A stretch of DNA of 54,143 nt, taken from positions 1 through 54,143 of IMG/VR virus record IMGVR_UViG_3300048590_000145, one strand, 5' to 3'. Source of the DNA: a virus. This document shows, piece after piece, positions 14,931 through 24,443 of this stretch. The notes under the pieces are model-generated. The model worked only from the letters and a program-made list of their open reading frames with translations, did not search any database and was not told the origin of the DNA. The translations under genes and the position numbers were made by a program. Numbering within the stretch: position 1 is the first letter of the stretch; every line of letters starts with the position of its first letter.

Positions 14931-17900
14931 TCCGCTCCCACTCCATGTCCTGTACGGGCCTTGGGATGCCGTTCGTGGAGTAGACATCGGCACCTTCCAG
15001 CACATTCCTGCCGTACTCGAAGGTCTCTATGCTGCCGTGCTCGTAACCCACGTTCACCGTGACCGGGGTGTAGCGGTACTGCACATGGCAGATGGATCCT
15101 GAGCCGGCTTTCCCATCCACGTTGCCAGCGAAGAAGTACCACTCCTTCATATCCCGGCGCACCAGGAGATGATCTTCCACGTCCCATGACATCGAGGTGG
15201 ACCTGTCCGGGGTCAGATCCTCGAACTGCTTCTCGATGCTGACGTTCTGCCCGTTCACTGTGCGACCGCGGATTCCGTACCGCATGGCTCCACTGAAATC
15301 GCCGAACATCACTGACACCTGTTGCAGGTGAGCCCAGGCATCGTGAGCCCGGTTGGCGCCCTGGGTGTTCGTCTCGAAGAACCAAGGGATGGGACGTTGC
15401 CCGACATTCCCGTCCTCCATGACGTAATCGTCCTGACGCGCGTCGGGGTCCAGGTAGTACACACCGTCAGGACGCATGACCCCGACATACACCCGAGGCC
15501 CGTACTCGAGGATCCGCAGCCCGGAGGCTTGGATCAAGAACCGGGACCAGGTGCCAGACTCCTTACCGACTGTGTCGTACACCCAGATCTCGTTGCCGTG
15601 ACAACCGTCTTCCACTGGAATCCCCCGAGGGTTGTTCACCAGGAAGTACAGCCGATTATCATGTACCGCACTCATGATCCAGTTCTTCGACTGCAACGAT
15701 TCCCACATGTTGGAGATGTCATCCGACATCGACTTGTGGTTGATGTTGTAGTTCTGCGCGGTGGACTTCAGCAGTGCACGATCAATAGGTCGGTACAAGG
15801 CGTTGTTGTGCACGAGTGCACCGAACGGAGCCATCGTCCCTGGCGTGTTCGTCGTCTCCTCGAATCCCATCACCTGCGCGCTGCCCGTCTGCGCATTGAT
15901 GTCAGCCGGCGTCATGTAGTAACAGATCGAAGTGCCGTCACTGCCGAGGCACAGGATCGTCAGTGTGTCCACGGACTGCGGGTTCTGCCACAGCACCACC
16001 GATCCAGGTAGGTGCAGGTTTCCCGAGGACAGCGTTTTCACGCCACCCCCTTTGCCGGAGGTGAACTTCGTGTACTCCCCCGGACGGTTCGATGACCATC
16101 GGATCGCACCGGGATCATCGGCATCACCGACCAGTACGATCCTGTCCGCTGCCACGATCCCTGTCCGGGCACGCGGGGGTTGAGAGTAGTTGGTGCGGTT
16201 GTCCTTCGTCGGCAGCATGGCTGAGTCGAGAGTGAATCTCCGGCTGGGAGTCACATTGATCCAGCCGCCCTTCTCGTACGGCAGCGAGTTGCCTGATAGC
16301 CGTGACGCCTGATCCGGGTACAACTCCCGTGACCCGGCGAACTGAGCTTCCACGGGTACCGGATCCTGGTCCGACCAGGAGAATGTGTACAGGTTCCACT
16401 TGATCGCACCGGCAGACAATGCTTCGGTGTACACCGAGGAGGGTACGACAGCCACCAACTGGTCAGCGCACAGATCAGCAACTTCAGTCGCCGTACCACT
16501 GGGCTCACCCGCAGCGTTGGGGACTTCCCATAGCCAGTTCGACTGAGGGCGTTTCATGCGGACCTCGGTGATCTTCGACGGCGCCGACTCACCGATCTCG
16601 TTCTCAAAGGTGTAGAAGTACCCCATCTTGTACTTGTTGACATCGGGGCCTCCGGTAGCGATAAGCGTATTCGCTGCCGGGGCCTCAGCAGTGGGAATCG
16701 CGGTGGGGTCCACCGTTCGTACTTGGATACTGGGGCACAGATGCGCAGCGCCAGGATTCTCCCATTGATGCACGAGCTGCGTCGTACTGACAGTGGAGCC
16801 GTCGAAGTACGTGCCAGCCGTACTGGCATCCGACTCGATCATTCCGCCGTCCAAGGCGAAGACCTGGTTAGGGCCGACATCGCGGATAGTGATCTGAAGT
16901 CCGGCAGCAACGCTATGCGTTGGGGCGATTCCACTTTCTGAACTGACACTGATACGTGTCCACGCCCCTGTGCCGGACGAAGCAGACGTAACCCCGGATT
17001 CAAGCTGGGTGCGATGCTGGTCATAGAGGAACAACTGAAGATCCGTTGTCTTCGCCACTCCGCTCAACGCTTTGATATGCATGGTGTTGGTCACCGGGCG
17101 TCCCGGAACCACACTGACACGGGCTGCCACGATCGTGATGTCCTGGTTCGGCCAGTACACCGAGGCGGACTGGTTGGCCGTTCCCGTCCAGTAGTAGCCC
17201 ACACCTGATGCACCGGAGAACATGTCCGTCGACTCGTTCGCACGGCACAGCATCACATTGCGAACCTTGACCCAGGACTGCTTCTTCTTCGTACTGTCAC
17301 CACCGATGAGAATCCGCGCAGTCACCGCGTTACTGGGTGCTTCGATGGCAGGAGTGACGTAACGGCCGGAGCGTGCATCAGGGAAGAACTTGATCGGATC
17401 GCCGATCTCGGAGCCGTTGTTCCGGTAGAACTGCAGTCGCACCCGGAGCAGGGCGTCGGCACTCAGGTCGAAATCGAAGGCCACCCGGTACTTGCGGCCT
17501 GCTTCGATGCCGGCCAGTTTCGCACTGCGGGCGAGAAAGACGTTCGTCCCCTTCTCGTCATAGATCCGCATGTCGTCCCCGACAGCGCGCAGGACAGGAT
17601 CCCCCAGGCCGGAATGCCAACCTTCGATACCTGTTGCTGACACGTTGTGCAGTGGAGAGGTGGCAAGGTTCGTACGTTGTGGCGCCGTCCACACTTTGAG
17701 CGATGTGCCACCGGCAGGAAGCGACTCTGCCCGTGTTATCTCCCATGAGGTGGTGGAGCCTTTCGTCCAGCCCGCGGTGCCTGCCTCGAAGCTGGGATTG
17801 ATCAGCTCGTTGCGCCGCACCGTGTACCCGAGCTTCGAGATCCATGCGGCTTCCGGGTGCATAACGACTGCCTTGTGGGTGTCTTCCCACTCCGGCGTGG

Positions 17901-18477
17901 TAATCGAGTTCATTCGTTTGGCGACCTTCTCCGCACCCACGGAGAACAGCCGTATCGATTCGCCGGCATCAGACAAAGCCAGGATCTTGTTGTCGATCTG
18001 CAAGTACGACACATGTTTCGTGGCACTCGAGAAGTTCAGTGTCACTACTCCTTGAGGAATGTAGAACCCGATCTTCGTATCCGTGATGGGGTAGACGATC
18101 TGGTTCGGGTCAGTGAGCAGCATCGCTCGGAAACCTACGGTGTCGTCTTCCTCACGGCACGCGAACAGCAACGCCTTGGAACCGTCATGCAGGTAGAAAG
18201 GTTCCATCGTGCCCACGACGGGACGATCAAAGGCAACACCGGGCGCAGCAACGTCGTCGTAGTGCATGTCCGGGGTGTCTATGTAGGACACGTACCGCAA
18301 CCCAGGGCGTACCGAGATCCCCTTGCTCCGATCCACCATGACGTTCTGCATGTCCCGACAGGACGTAGGATCAGACAGTCCTGGCGGATGGGCGGTGGAC
18401 CAGCCGGTGAACTGGCGCAGGTACGCCTTCGACAGCGGCCTGTCGATCGGAGCCGGTATGGATTTCTTGGCAGGCAT
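14926..18477 (-). CDS. Tail nozzle / tail tubular protein B-like
   Basis: This 1183-residue protein has an N-terminus with SCRDMQNVMVDRSKGISVRPG, the pattern typical of T7 gp12-like nozzle proteins, and later GAIRWSSNRPGEYTKF, also typical of this family. In podoviruses the nozzle forms the tail tip below the adaptor ring. About residues 225-610 appear to be an insertion of two Ig/CBM-like beta-sandwich modules: NELINPSFEAGTAGW, YYWTGTANQSAS and GTYFDGS are motifs seen in actinophage tail proteins that bind surface sugars. It follows the adaptor gene, as in T7, with an AGGAG ribosome site. Confidence 0.75.
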   Translation of the reverse strand: MPAKKSIPAPIDRPLSKAYLRQFTGWSTAHPPGLSDPTSCRDMQNVMVDRSKGISVRPGLRYVSYIDTPDMHYDDVAAPGVAFDRPVVGTMEPFYLHDGSKALLFACREEDDTVGFRAMLLTDPNQIVYPITDTKIGFYIPQGVVTLNFSSATKHVSYLQIDNKILALSDAGESIRLFSVGAEKVAKRMNSITTPEWEDTHKAVVMHPEAAWISKLGYTVRRNELINPSFEAGTAGWTKGSTTSWEITRAESLPAGGTSLKVWTAPQRTNLATSPLHNVSATGIEGWHSGLGDPVLRAVGDDMRIYDEKGTNVFLARSAKLAGIEAGRKYRVAFDFDLSADALLRVRLQFYRNNGSEIGDPIKFFPDARSGRYVTPAIEAPSNAVTARILIGGDSTKKKQSWVKVRNVMLCRANESTDMFSGASGVGYYWTGTANQSASVYWPNQDITIVAARVSVVPGRPVTNTMHIKALSGVAKTTDLQLFLYDQHRTQLESGVTSASSGTGAWTRISVSSESGIAPTHSVAAGLQITIRDVGPNQVFALDGGMIESDASTAGTYFDGSTVSTTQLVHQWENPGAAHLCPSIQVRTVDPTAIPTAEAPAANTLIATGGPDVNKYKMGYFYTFENEIGESAPSKITEVRMKRPQSNWLWEVPNAAGEPSGTATEVADLCADQLVAVVPSSVYTEALSAGAIKWNLYTFSWSDQDPVPVEAQFAGSRELYPDQASRLSGNSLPYEKGGWINVTPSRRFTLDSAMLPTKDNRTNYSQPPRARTGIVAADRIVLVGDADDPGAIRWSSNRPGEYTKFTSGKGGGVKTLSSGNLHLPGSVVLWQNPQSVDTLTILCLGSDGTSICYYMTPADINAQTGSAQVMGFEETTNTPGTMAPFGALVHNNALYRPIDRALLKSTAQNYNINHKSMSDDISNMWESLQSKNWIMSAVHDNRLYFLVNNPRGIPVEDGCHGNEIWVYDTVGKESGTWSRFLIQASGLRILEYGPRVYVGVMRPDGVYYLDPDARQDDYVMEDGNVGQRPIPWFFETNTQGANRAHDAWAHLQQVSVMFGDFSGAMRYGIRGRTVNGQNVSIEKQFEDLTPDRSTSMSWDVEDHLLVRRDMKEWYFFAGNVDGKAGSGSICHVQYRYTPVTVNVGYEHGSIETFEYGRNVLEGADVYSTNGIPRPVQDMEWERT

Positions 18478-18484
18478 ACCGCTC

Positions 18485-19237
18485 CTAGAAGTTCGAGTGC
18501 GGGTGCAGGTGTTCCTGCATCTCGGGGATCAGACCGTTCTCCAAGGGCAAGATGAACTGGTTGCTGTACGGCATGTCGGTGTTACGGCTGTCACGCTCGA
18601 TCACCTGGTACATCAGATCCTTGTAGCCGGCTTCCAGTGTTTGCACTCGTGGCTGCATGATCGGGTCGGTCTGCGCGTAGTTCCATGCAGCCCTGGCAAT
18701 GATCACATCCGGGTAGTCGAAGTCGAGAAGCTGTCCACGGACACCATCCGGCACCTCTTCCCCTGTGGGGGGTAGCCGGAACATACGAGGTTCCCGCATG
18801 ACCGGGACGAAGATCTGCAGTCCTTCTTCGAAGGAGAAGAACCTACGCGAGAAGGTCAGTTGTTGCCGAGTCACTGAACACCACAGTCCCCGCATGTGCT
18901 CGTACTTGGACAGTGATTCCCGAGGAAGGAAGTACGCCCATTGCACAATGCTTGAGCCGTTCTTCAGCCGTACCGCGTCGTCATTGATGATGCGGGGACG
19001 CACGTTGGACGGCAGTTGCAGAATCTGCTCACCGGCCTTTGCTGCCCCGATGTTCAGTTCGGAAGCGTAGAACCCCCATTCGTGTTCCAGCGCATTCGCG
19101 CGTAGGGCCCTGTTGATCTGCCGGGTGATAGAGCGATACCTGTCGTACTCGGGCTCGTATTCCAGATCGAGTCCGGTCAGCAGCCCCAACACCTCGGCCA
19201 CGGCATCGTCGAGTGTCAGTTCGACTTCGATGTTCAT
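18485..19237 (-). CDS. Head-tail adaptor / tail tubular protein A-like
   Basis: This 250-residue protein opens with a helical region (LTLDDAVAEVLGLLTGL, RSITRQINRALRANALEHEW) followed by beta-rich segments, a layout like T7 gp11-type adaptor proteins. It lies directly before the nozzle gene, which is the conserved podovirus gene order (gp11 then gp12). It probably forms the ring joining portal to nozzle. The call relies on gene order and size as much as on sequence. Confidence 0.65.
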   Translation of the reverse strand: MNIEVELTLDDAVAEVLGLLTGLDLEYEPEYDRYRSITRQINRALRANALEHEWGFYASELNIGAAKAGEQILQLPSNVRPRIINDDAVRLKNGSSIVQWAYFLPRESLSKYEHMRGLWCSVTRQQLTFSRRFFSFEEGLQIFVPVMREPRMFRLPPTGEEVPDGVRGQLLDFDYPDVIIARAAWNYAQTDPIMQPRVQTLEAGYKDLMYQVIERDSRNTDMPYSNQFILPLENGLIPEMQEHLHPHSNF

Positions 19238-19240
19238 CAG

Positions 19241-20440
19241 CTACCACTTCCTCAGACTGGCGCCTTCGGCACGGCCACCCTTTTCAATGGTGACAGCCGC
19301 AGCCAGGTTGGAGTTTGACTGCGCGCCTTTCAGCTGATCCATGCCCCGGTAGTTCTTGATCCAGTCGGGGGCTTCCTTCTGCTCGTACGATTCGTCCTGC
19401 AGTTCCGCCCAGTCATCGAAAGCATTGCCGGCTTGACGCCTGCGCAGTTTGTCCGCGGGCGTGCCGGACTTTCCCTTGCGCATCTTCTTGCCGGTGCCGG
19501 AGACGCCGATCAGCTTGTTGGAGGAGGACAAGGACGCGGCATTGGAGAAGCCCGTTCCGGAACCCTTGGTGTTCTTCAGCTTCTTCTTCGCCTTCTTGTT
19601 CTTGCCGAGCCGGGGGATCTTCGCCTCGTACTCCTCGGCGTTGGCGTACGCATCAGCCTGTGCCGTGCGCACCTGCCCGAGCTGGGTCAGCCCTTCACCC
19701 CGTGCTTCCAGGTAGTCACGCCAGATCTGCTCCTTCTCGCCCTCACCCGCGATCCAGGCGTTGGACAGTTTCGTCTTCGTATCCTCGTTCAGCCCAACGA
19801 CACCCTGATTGATGCTGGCGAGAGTGTCGTAGAACGCACGGTTGCCCTCGGCAGCATTGGCGTTCTGGTTGCGTGCGGCAATCAGCATTGCCTTGATCGT
19901 GTCGGACTCCCCGGCACCTTGGGTGAGGATTTGACCCAGGGCATCCTGACGTTCACGTACCAGGTTGGCAACCCCACCTTCCAGAGTGGCCGCGGTGGCT
20001 GTCTCATTGTTCTCCCCTGCAACCGTGTAGGTCTTGCCGAGTTCTGTAGCACTGGACGTGAGATCTGCGAGTTGGGTGTCCCGGGTCCGCGTGATGTCCT
20101 GGATGTCCTGCTTACGGCGCTCCTTCATCTCACCGAGCGCCTTCTTCAACGCTGACGCCTGACTGTTCAGGTTCGTCGCCTGCTTCAAGTAGCGCTTGCC
20201 AGTACGGTCGTCACGTTCCTTCTGCTGCTTCTCCGCCCTGCGCTGCGCAGACGCCACCGAGTTCTTCGCTGACGACTTCGAACTCTTGGACTTTGACGTC
20301 CTGGACGTTGACGGGCGGGACGAAGGCCGTGACGCGGGATTCGTCGATGTCGGGCGTGGCGCCGTTGACGGCTTACCGAGCACCGGGGCTTTCTTCACCG
20401 GGCGCTTGCCCTTCGGCCTGACAGGGATGGTGTTAGCCAC
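19241..20440 (-). CDS. Basic, coiled-coil internal virion protein candidate
   Basis: This 399-residue protein has a very basic Lys/Ser/Pro/Arg-rich N-terminal 80 residues, a helical coiled-coil middle (SQASALKKALGEMKERRKQD, ERQDALGQILTQ), and a basic segment KKAKKKLKN near residue 300. The composition suggests DNA binding and packing inside the head, as in ejection proteins, but no family is recognised. GTG at 20440 is chosen because GGAGG lies six bases upstream; a TTG four codons earlier is the alternative. Confidence 0.5.
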   Translation of the reverse strand: MANTIPVRPKGKRPVKKAPVLGKPSTAPRPTSTNPASRPSSRPSTSRTSKSKSSKSSAKNSVASAQRRAEKQQKERDDRTGKRYLKQATNLNSQASALKKALGEMKERRKQDIQDITRTRDTQLADLTSSATELGKTYTVAGENNETATAATLEGGVANLVRERQDALGQILTQGAGESDTIKAMLIAARNQNANAAEGNRAFYDTLASINQGVVGLNEDTKTKLSNAWIAGEGEKEQIWRDYLEARGEGLTQLGQVRTAQADAYANAEEYEAKIPRLGKNKKAKKKLKNTKGSGTGFSNAASLSSSNKLIGVSGTGKKMRKGKSGTPADKLRRRQAGNAFDDWAELQDESYEQKEAPDWIKNYRGMDQLKGAQSNSNLAAAVTIEKGGRAEGASLRKW

Positions 20441-21851
20441 GACGGCCTCCAATGTTCAACATCTCGATGATCTCATCCGGGGACCGGTTGGGTCTAGGTA
20501 CACCGTCGTTGCCAACCGCTTCCTTCGCACCGTACTGCTTTTCATTCATGGCACGCTGGTACGTCGTGCGATACCACTGCTTCTGCTCTTGCGGGCTGAA
20601 CTCGTGATCGATGAAGAACTGGCGGATCTCGGCCATCGGGTCTTTGATCGTCTCGTCCGGGATCTTCAGTGTCAACCAGGAGGATTCGTAGAACCTGTCA
20701 TCGGTCCATAGTGGTTGGGATACCTTACGGCCATCAGGCAGGACAACCTCTTGATATTCAGGTTTACCCTTATCCCTGATATGCCCGCCAAACCCGAATG
20801 GGATGTCCTTGATGTTCTCCTCGGTCACGGTGATCGGGTTGAGCGCAGTGTCCACCGACCAGAACGTCCGCTCAGCATCCGTCATAGCTGCTTCGATCGC
20901 CTCGACGTTCAATCGGACAGCCGACGAGTCAACTGCCGCCTGATTCTCCGGCGAGCGCAGCTGGTCATAGTTGGCGACAGTGTCAACCACTTGCATCCTC
21001 GGACGTCCATCGTTCACCCACTCCTGCTTGCCCTGGATCAAAGGTTCGAGGGGTTGCGCGGATGACAAGGTGAAGTTCTTCAACTCGTCGGCATCGATGG
21101 CCCGTTCGAGAGACAGGTACTCGTCCAGGTCTTGACCGACGGCTTTGAAGTTGATGCTCTTCAGCAGCTCCACCGTGTTGATGGCGATGGTGTCGGACCC
21201 GCCCTCTTTGCCGAAGATCTCCTCCACATCAGCGTTGTACTGGTTCAGCTGCGCTTCGGAGTATGCCGGAGTCTCGGTGCGCGTACCAGCCTTCAGATCT
21301 TTCTGGCGTGCTTGAACCAACCGGGTGTTGAAGTCGACCGCGGCTTTCTGATCGTCGTCCAGTTTGTCGTACTGCTTCCAGGTCAGCACGCCCTTCTGGG
21401 CTTCCGCCTTCGTCTTCTCCTTCTCGATGTCAGGCTTGTCATCGGTGGACTGCGCCGTGGAACGGTAGCCGGTCTGATTGGAGAGCGTATCGTCCATGCC
21501 GCGCAGTTGCAGCGCTGACAGCTCGTACTCGTACTCGGCCAGATCCCGCTTCTTCCGGTACTTCAGATCCTCCGGCGTCTCGATCTTCGTCGGTCGATCA
21601 GGCGCCGGGGCTGACCAGTTCGTATCGTTCAGCAGTCGTTGCTGACTGGCAGGCATGGTGTACGTGGACGGAGCGGGAACCGCTGTCACACCCGCTACCT
21701 CGGGAGGTGCCGGTAACAGGGGAGGCGGGCGGTACGAACTGGACGGTTTCTCGACCGGGGCCTTCGCCTGACCCCGGCCTCCCAGTCCTAGAGGTTTGGG
21801 CGCAGGGTCATTCGAACGACTGCCCGACCACGGGATGAGTTTGAAAGCCAT
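20433..21851 (-). CDS. Hypothetical internal virion or tail protein
   Basis: This 472-residue protein has a Pro-rich, disordered first 80 residues (PPPLLPAPPEVAG), followed by charged helical segments (DLKYRKKRDLAEYEYELSAL) and a mixed C-terminal half ending SPDEIIEMLNIGGRRG. It is followed by the basic coiled-coil protein, the adaptor and the nozzle. Position and composition suggest an internal or tail-associated structural protein. GAGGAGGTGTGACGC precedes the ATG. Confidence 0.5.
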   Translation of the reverse strand: MAFKLIPWSGSRSNDPAPKPLGLGGRGQAKAPVEKPSSSYRPPPLLPAPPEVAGVTAVPAPSTYTMPASQQRLLNDTNWSAPAPDRPTKIETPEDLKYRKKRDLAEYEYELSALQLRGMDDTLSNQTGYRSTAQSTDDKPDIEKEKTKAEAQKGVLTWKQYDKLDDDQKAAVDFNTRLVQARQKDLKAGTRTETPAYSEAQLNQYNADVEEIFGKEGGSDTIAINTVELLKSINFKAVGQDLDEYLSLERAIDADELKNFTLSSAQPLEPLIQGKQEWVNDGRPRMQVVDTVANYDQLRSPENQAAVDSSAVRLNVEAIEAAMTDAERTFWSVDTALNPITVTEENIKDIPFGFGGHIRDKGKPEYQEVVLPDGRKVSQPLWTDDRFYESSWLTLKIPDETIKDPMAEIRQFFIDHEFSPQEQKQWYRTTYQRAMNEKQYGAKEAVGNDGVPRPNRSPDEIIEMLNIGGRRG

Positions 21852-21864
21852 GCGTCACACCTCC

Positions 21865-22641
21865 TCACAGCTTCATGATATAGGCGAGAACGTAGTACGG
21901 CGGCATGTTGTTGTGCGCCTGAGATGCATTCGCGGCGGTCGCATTGTTGATCGTATGCGAGTGAGGAGCGTTCGCCGCCTCCGACGGGACCAAGTCGTTC
22001 GCGGTACCGAACGCATGATTCGTCCAGTGGTCGTGATTGCCGTTCTGTGTGGTCGCCGCATTGTTGATCGACCCAGCACCTGTCACTCGTTTACCGTTCG
22101 GTGAGCCAAGAGCAACATCCTGCTGGTAGTCCAGGTTGTGCCCGTGGTTACCGTTCGGGTTCACGTAATGGTTGTGGTACCAGTGGTTCCTGTTGATGCT
22201 GTGGGAGTGTGGAGCATTGGCCGTTTGCATCGTGTGCGTGTGTACAGGTACGCCGGACTGCGCCCCGGTCAAAGTGACATTCTCTTCGCCACCAGCAGTG
22301 CCGACGGCCCGCGTGCCCCAGCCCAGCACGAACTTGTTCTTCAAGTCCGGGGTGCCATTCGTCCCGTCGCACAACGCCCAGCCTGCCGGAGCAGTTGTCC
22401 CAGACCACATCACGATCACACCTGTCGGAACGCCGCCGACGGATTCGGGATCGACCGCGGCCCACGTATCAGTCGCTGTGGTGGCGAGCAGTTTGCCCGC
22501 CGGAATGTTCGTGTCGGGTGTGTGGATCGTGCCGTTGTCCAACGCGATCAACGAGTTCTTCACCCATAGCGTGTGGTCGAAGTGACCCAGTTCGCCTTCA
22601 ACCGGATCAGCCGGCCACGGGGTGGGGAGCAGAGATACCAT
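21865..22641 (-). CDS. Tail fibre protein with tail-collar domain
   Basis: In this 258-residue protein, residues about 92-125 (GVIVMWSGTTAPAGWALCDG, then TPDLKNKFVLGWG) are a clear phage tail-collar domain. The second half is very rich in His and Asn with HTH and HSH pairs and ends MPPYYVLAYIMKL, like the T4 gp12/T5 tip-type metal-binding trimer. It probably forms a receptor-binding tip stabilised by metal ions. It lies next to another fibre gene and follows AGGAGACTGAC. Confidence 0.85.
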   Translation of the reverse strand: MVSLLPTPWPADPVEGELGHFDHTLWVKNSLIALDNGTIHTPDTNIPAGKLLATTATDTWAAVDPESVGGVPTGVIVMWSGTTAPAGWALCDGTNGTPDLKNKFVLGWGTRAVGTAGGEENVTLTGAQSGVPVHTHTMQTANAPHSHSINRNHWYHNHYVNPNGNHGHNLDYQQDVALGSPNGKRVTGAGSINNAATTQNGNHDHWTNHAFGTANDLVPSEAANAPHSHTINNATAANASQAHNNMPPYYVLAYIMKL

Positions 22642-22650
22642 GTCAGTCTC

Positions 22651-23169
22651 CTAGACGACGTACCAGATCCGGACGGTACGAGTGGCACTCGGCCCGATGT
22701 AGATCTTGTTGTTGGTGGTGTTCAGCAGCATTTGGTTCGTGGTCGGTGTGCTGCTGACATCCAGGAGCGATGTCACAATCGCGCCCGCTGGCAGTCCGGT
22801 AGGTGTCGCCCAGCCCGTTCCATCAGCAGTGATGCTGACCTGCAGGTACGGGGGAATCCGGGAGTCGACGTACTGCTTCGTCGCCAAGTGCCCACTGGCT
22901 GTCGGGCTGAGAGCGGTCACGCGCGAGTTCACGTTCAACCCGGAGCTGGTCGCGCTGATCTGGGACTCGTTCACCCCGCTCTTCATGGTGAGCGTGCCTT
23001 CGATGGTATCGCCGCTGCGCTTCACGCTTTGCTGGTCGAGACGCTTCACGAACTCTTTGATCCACCGCGACCAGGCGAAATGCCCTGGTTTGCCGGCTAC
23101 CGGGTCTGCCGGCTCCACTCCCTGCGTACCTCCGGGATATGGGAACTCGGGTGCGCTTGATGCTCCCAT
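22651..23169 (-). CDS. Tail fibre protein
   Basis: This 172-residue protein has SGDTIEGTLTMKSGVNES, a shaft-type repeat, and the ASGHLATKQYVDSRI motif found in many fibres, ending in a beta-rich tip (YIGPSATRTVRIWYVV). Its N-terminus (EPADPVAGKPGHFAWSRWIK) resembles that of the next fibre protein (PWPADPVEGELGHFDHTLWV), suggesting a shared attachment module. The ribosome site GGAGAGGAG overlaps the upstream stop. Confidence 0.7.
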   Translation of the reverse strand: MGASSAPEFPYPGGTQGVEPADPVAGKPGHFAWSRWIKEFVKRLDQQSVKRSGDTIEGTLTMKSGVNESQISATSSGLNVNSRVTALSPTASGHLATKQYVDSRIPPYLQVSITADGTGWATPTGLPAGAIVTSLLDVSSTPTTNQMLLNTTNNKIYIGPSATRTVRIWYVV

Positions 23170-23172
23170 TGT

Positions 23173-23364
23173 CTACTCCTCTCCTCCCGACGGAGGTGCC
23201 GGGTTGAGAGACCATTTGTCCCTCCACAGTGACTCCCACGTTATCGGAAAACCTTCGTCCCATATGTCGATCCACGGGTCGGGCCATACACACAGTTGCC
23301 CGAGCCAGATCCGTTCGATCTGCTGCCCGCCGCTGTGCGCTGTCCCGACACCTATGAGATCCAT
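23173..23364 (-). CDS. 63-residue hypothetical protein
   Basis: This small protein (MDLIGVGTAHSGGQQIERIW...) is rich in Trp and Asp, with VWPDPWIDIWDEGFPITWESLW. It is compact and may fold as a small beta domain of the kind placed between lysis and fibre genes in actinophages. No family is recognised. The start lies just after the endopeptidase stop with a weak ribosome site, so coupling is likely. Confidence 0.55.
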   Translation of the reverse strand: MDLIGVGTAHSGGQQIERIWLGQLCVWPDPWIDIWDEGFPITWESLWRDKWSLNPAPPSGGEE

Positions 23365-23368
23365 GTGA

Positions 23369-23929
23369 CTACCGTTTCTTCTTCGGCTTGAGCCAGACCT
23401 TCGACGGTGGCCAGATCCGGTTGCTGTCGTACATCTGGTTGTACCGCTGGCTGGGATTGATCCAGCCCTTGTGTACCGAGAAGTGCAGGTGCAGCCCGGT
23501 GGTGTTGCCTGAGGTTCCCATGCGCCCGATCCACTTGCCGAACGGCTTCTGCTTACCGGCAATCACCACGCCGGCTTTCACCTTTTGACCGGGCTTCACC
23601 CGCACCGATCCTTTACGAAGATGCTGGTAGAAGGCCGAGCGTTTCTGCCCTTTGCTATTCGTCCAGCCGAGGATGATCCAGTTGCTGGGCATCCCCGAGT
23701 AGCGGCGCGGAGGATTGTCGGACTCACCGTCGTGACAGGCAAGGATCACACCGTCCCGTACGGCCCGGAGTTTCGCGTACCGCCACGGGATCGGCGCGAT
23801 GTCCATCGCCCAGTGCGGGTTACCGTTGCTGTACCGTTCAGCGCACGTAAGGCGAAACGGGCCGCGCAGTGGTGGCGAAGCATTCTTGCGCCAGTTCTTC
23901 CGGCGGTTGGGCCAGACACCGAGTTTCAT
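23369..23929 (-). CDS. M23-family endopeptidase (endolysin)
   Basis: This 186-residue zinc metallopeptidase of the M23/LytM type probably cleaves peptidoglycan cross-links at lysis. Metal ligands are visible as H39-x3-D43 in PHWAMD and H147-L-H149 in GLHLHFSV, with a further His in YQHLRKG at 103. VKPGQKVKAG is the conserved family segment. There is no obvious signal peptide, so export would depend on the holins encoded directly upstream, with which it overlaps as ATGA. No separate cell-wall binding domain is seen apart from a basic C-terminus. Confidence 0.85.
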   Translation of the reverse strand: MKLGVWPNRRKNWRKNASPPLRGPFRLTCAERYSNGNPHWAMDIAPIPWRYAKLRAVRDGVILACHDGESDNPPRRYSGMPSNWIILGWTNSKGQKRSAFYQHLRKGSVRVKPGQKVKAGVVIAGKQKPFGKWIGRMGTSGNTTGLHLHFSVHKGWINPSQRYNQMYDSNRIWPPSKVWLKPKKKR

Positions 23930-24186
23930 AGGACTTCTCCGTTCTCGTCCAGCTCGGGCGGTGCGTACTCGCCCTCCCCTTCAATGTGGGGATCGTTCAC
24001 CGGGGTGACCGAGGGACGCACCCACAGCACCATCAGCAGCGTCGCCAACCCTGCGACCGCCGTGTTGATCTGAGCGATTTCCTCAGGTGTCAGATCCCAC
24101 ACACGCACGACAATCACATTGGTCACTCCGGCTAGGACCGCGAGGATCGCGGCTCGTATCGCAAGAGGTTCACGGGTGATGTTCAT
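23926..24186 (-). CDS. Holin, two transmembrane segments
   Basis: This 86-residue membrane protein has two predicted helices (LAIRAAILAVLAGVTNVIVV and TAVAGLATLLMVLWV) separated by DLTPEEIAQIN, with a charged acidic C-terminus. This is a common actinophage holin layout. It directly precedes the M23 endopeptidase with an ATGA overlap, so it probably permeabilises the membrane for the lysin. Confidence 0.8.
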   Translation of the reverse strand: MNITREPLAIRAAILAVLAGVTNVIVVRVWDLTPEEIAQINTAVAGLATLLMVLWVRPSVTPVNDPHIEGEGEYAPPELDENGEVL

Positions 24187-24189
24187 TTC

Positions 24190-24441
24190 CTACTCCCAGT
24201 ATTCATCGTTGTCATCATCTTCCTCGATTCGCTTCTGTCGGCGCTTGTCACGCTCGTGAAGGGCGTGGAGTTCTTTACGGCGGGCCAGGCGTAATGCGGC
24301 CCGCAATTCCTCGTCCTCCGCTCTCGTCCGTCCGTCCGGCCAGTAGTAACTCGTGATACGTGTGATGAGCATAGCGACGGCTGCACCGATCAGAATGATG
24401 ATCTGACCGATAGCAGGGTCGATGCTCGCCATCCACGTATT
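24190..24441 (-). CDS. Holin-like protein, one membrane helix and charged tail
   Basis: This 83-residue protein has one strong hydrophobic helix (GQIIILIGAAVAMLIT) followed by a long, highly charged helical tail (ELRAALRLARRKELHALHER... DDDNDEYWE). A second holin or antiholin is plausible from its place in the lysis cassette. GTG at 24441 follows the upstream stop by a few bases with GGAG close by. An ATG at 24432 is the alternative start. Confidence 0.6.
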   Translation of the reverse strand, partial: NTWMASIDPAIGQIIILIGAAVAMLITRITSYYWPDGRTRAEDEELRAALRLARRKELHALHERDKRRQKRIEEDDDNDEYWE

Positions 24442-24443
24442 CA

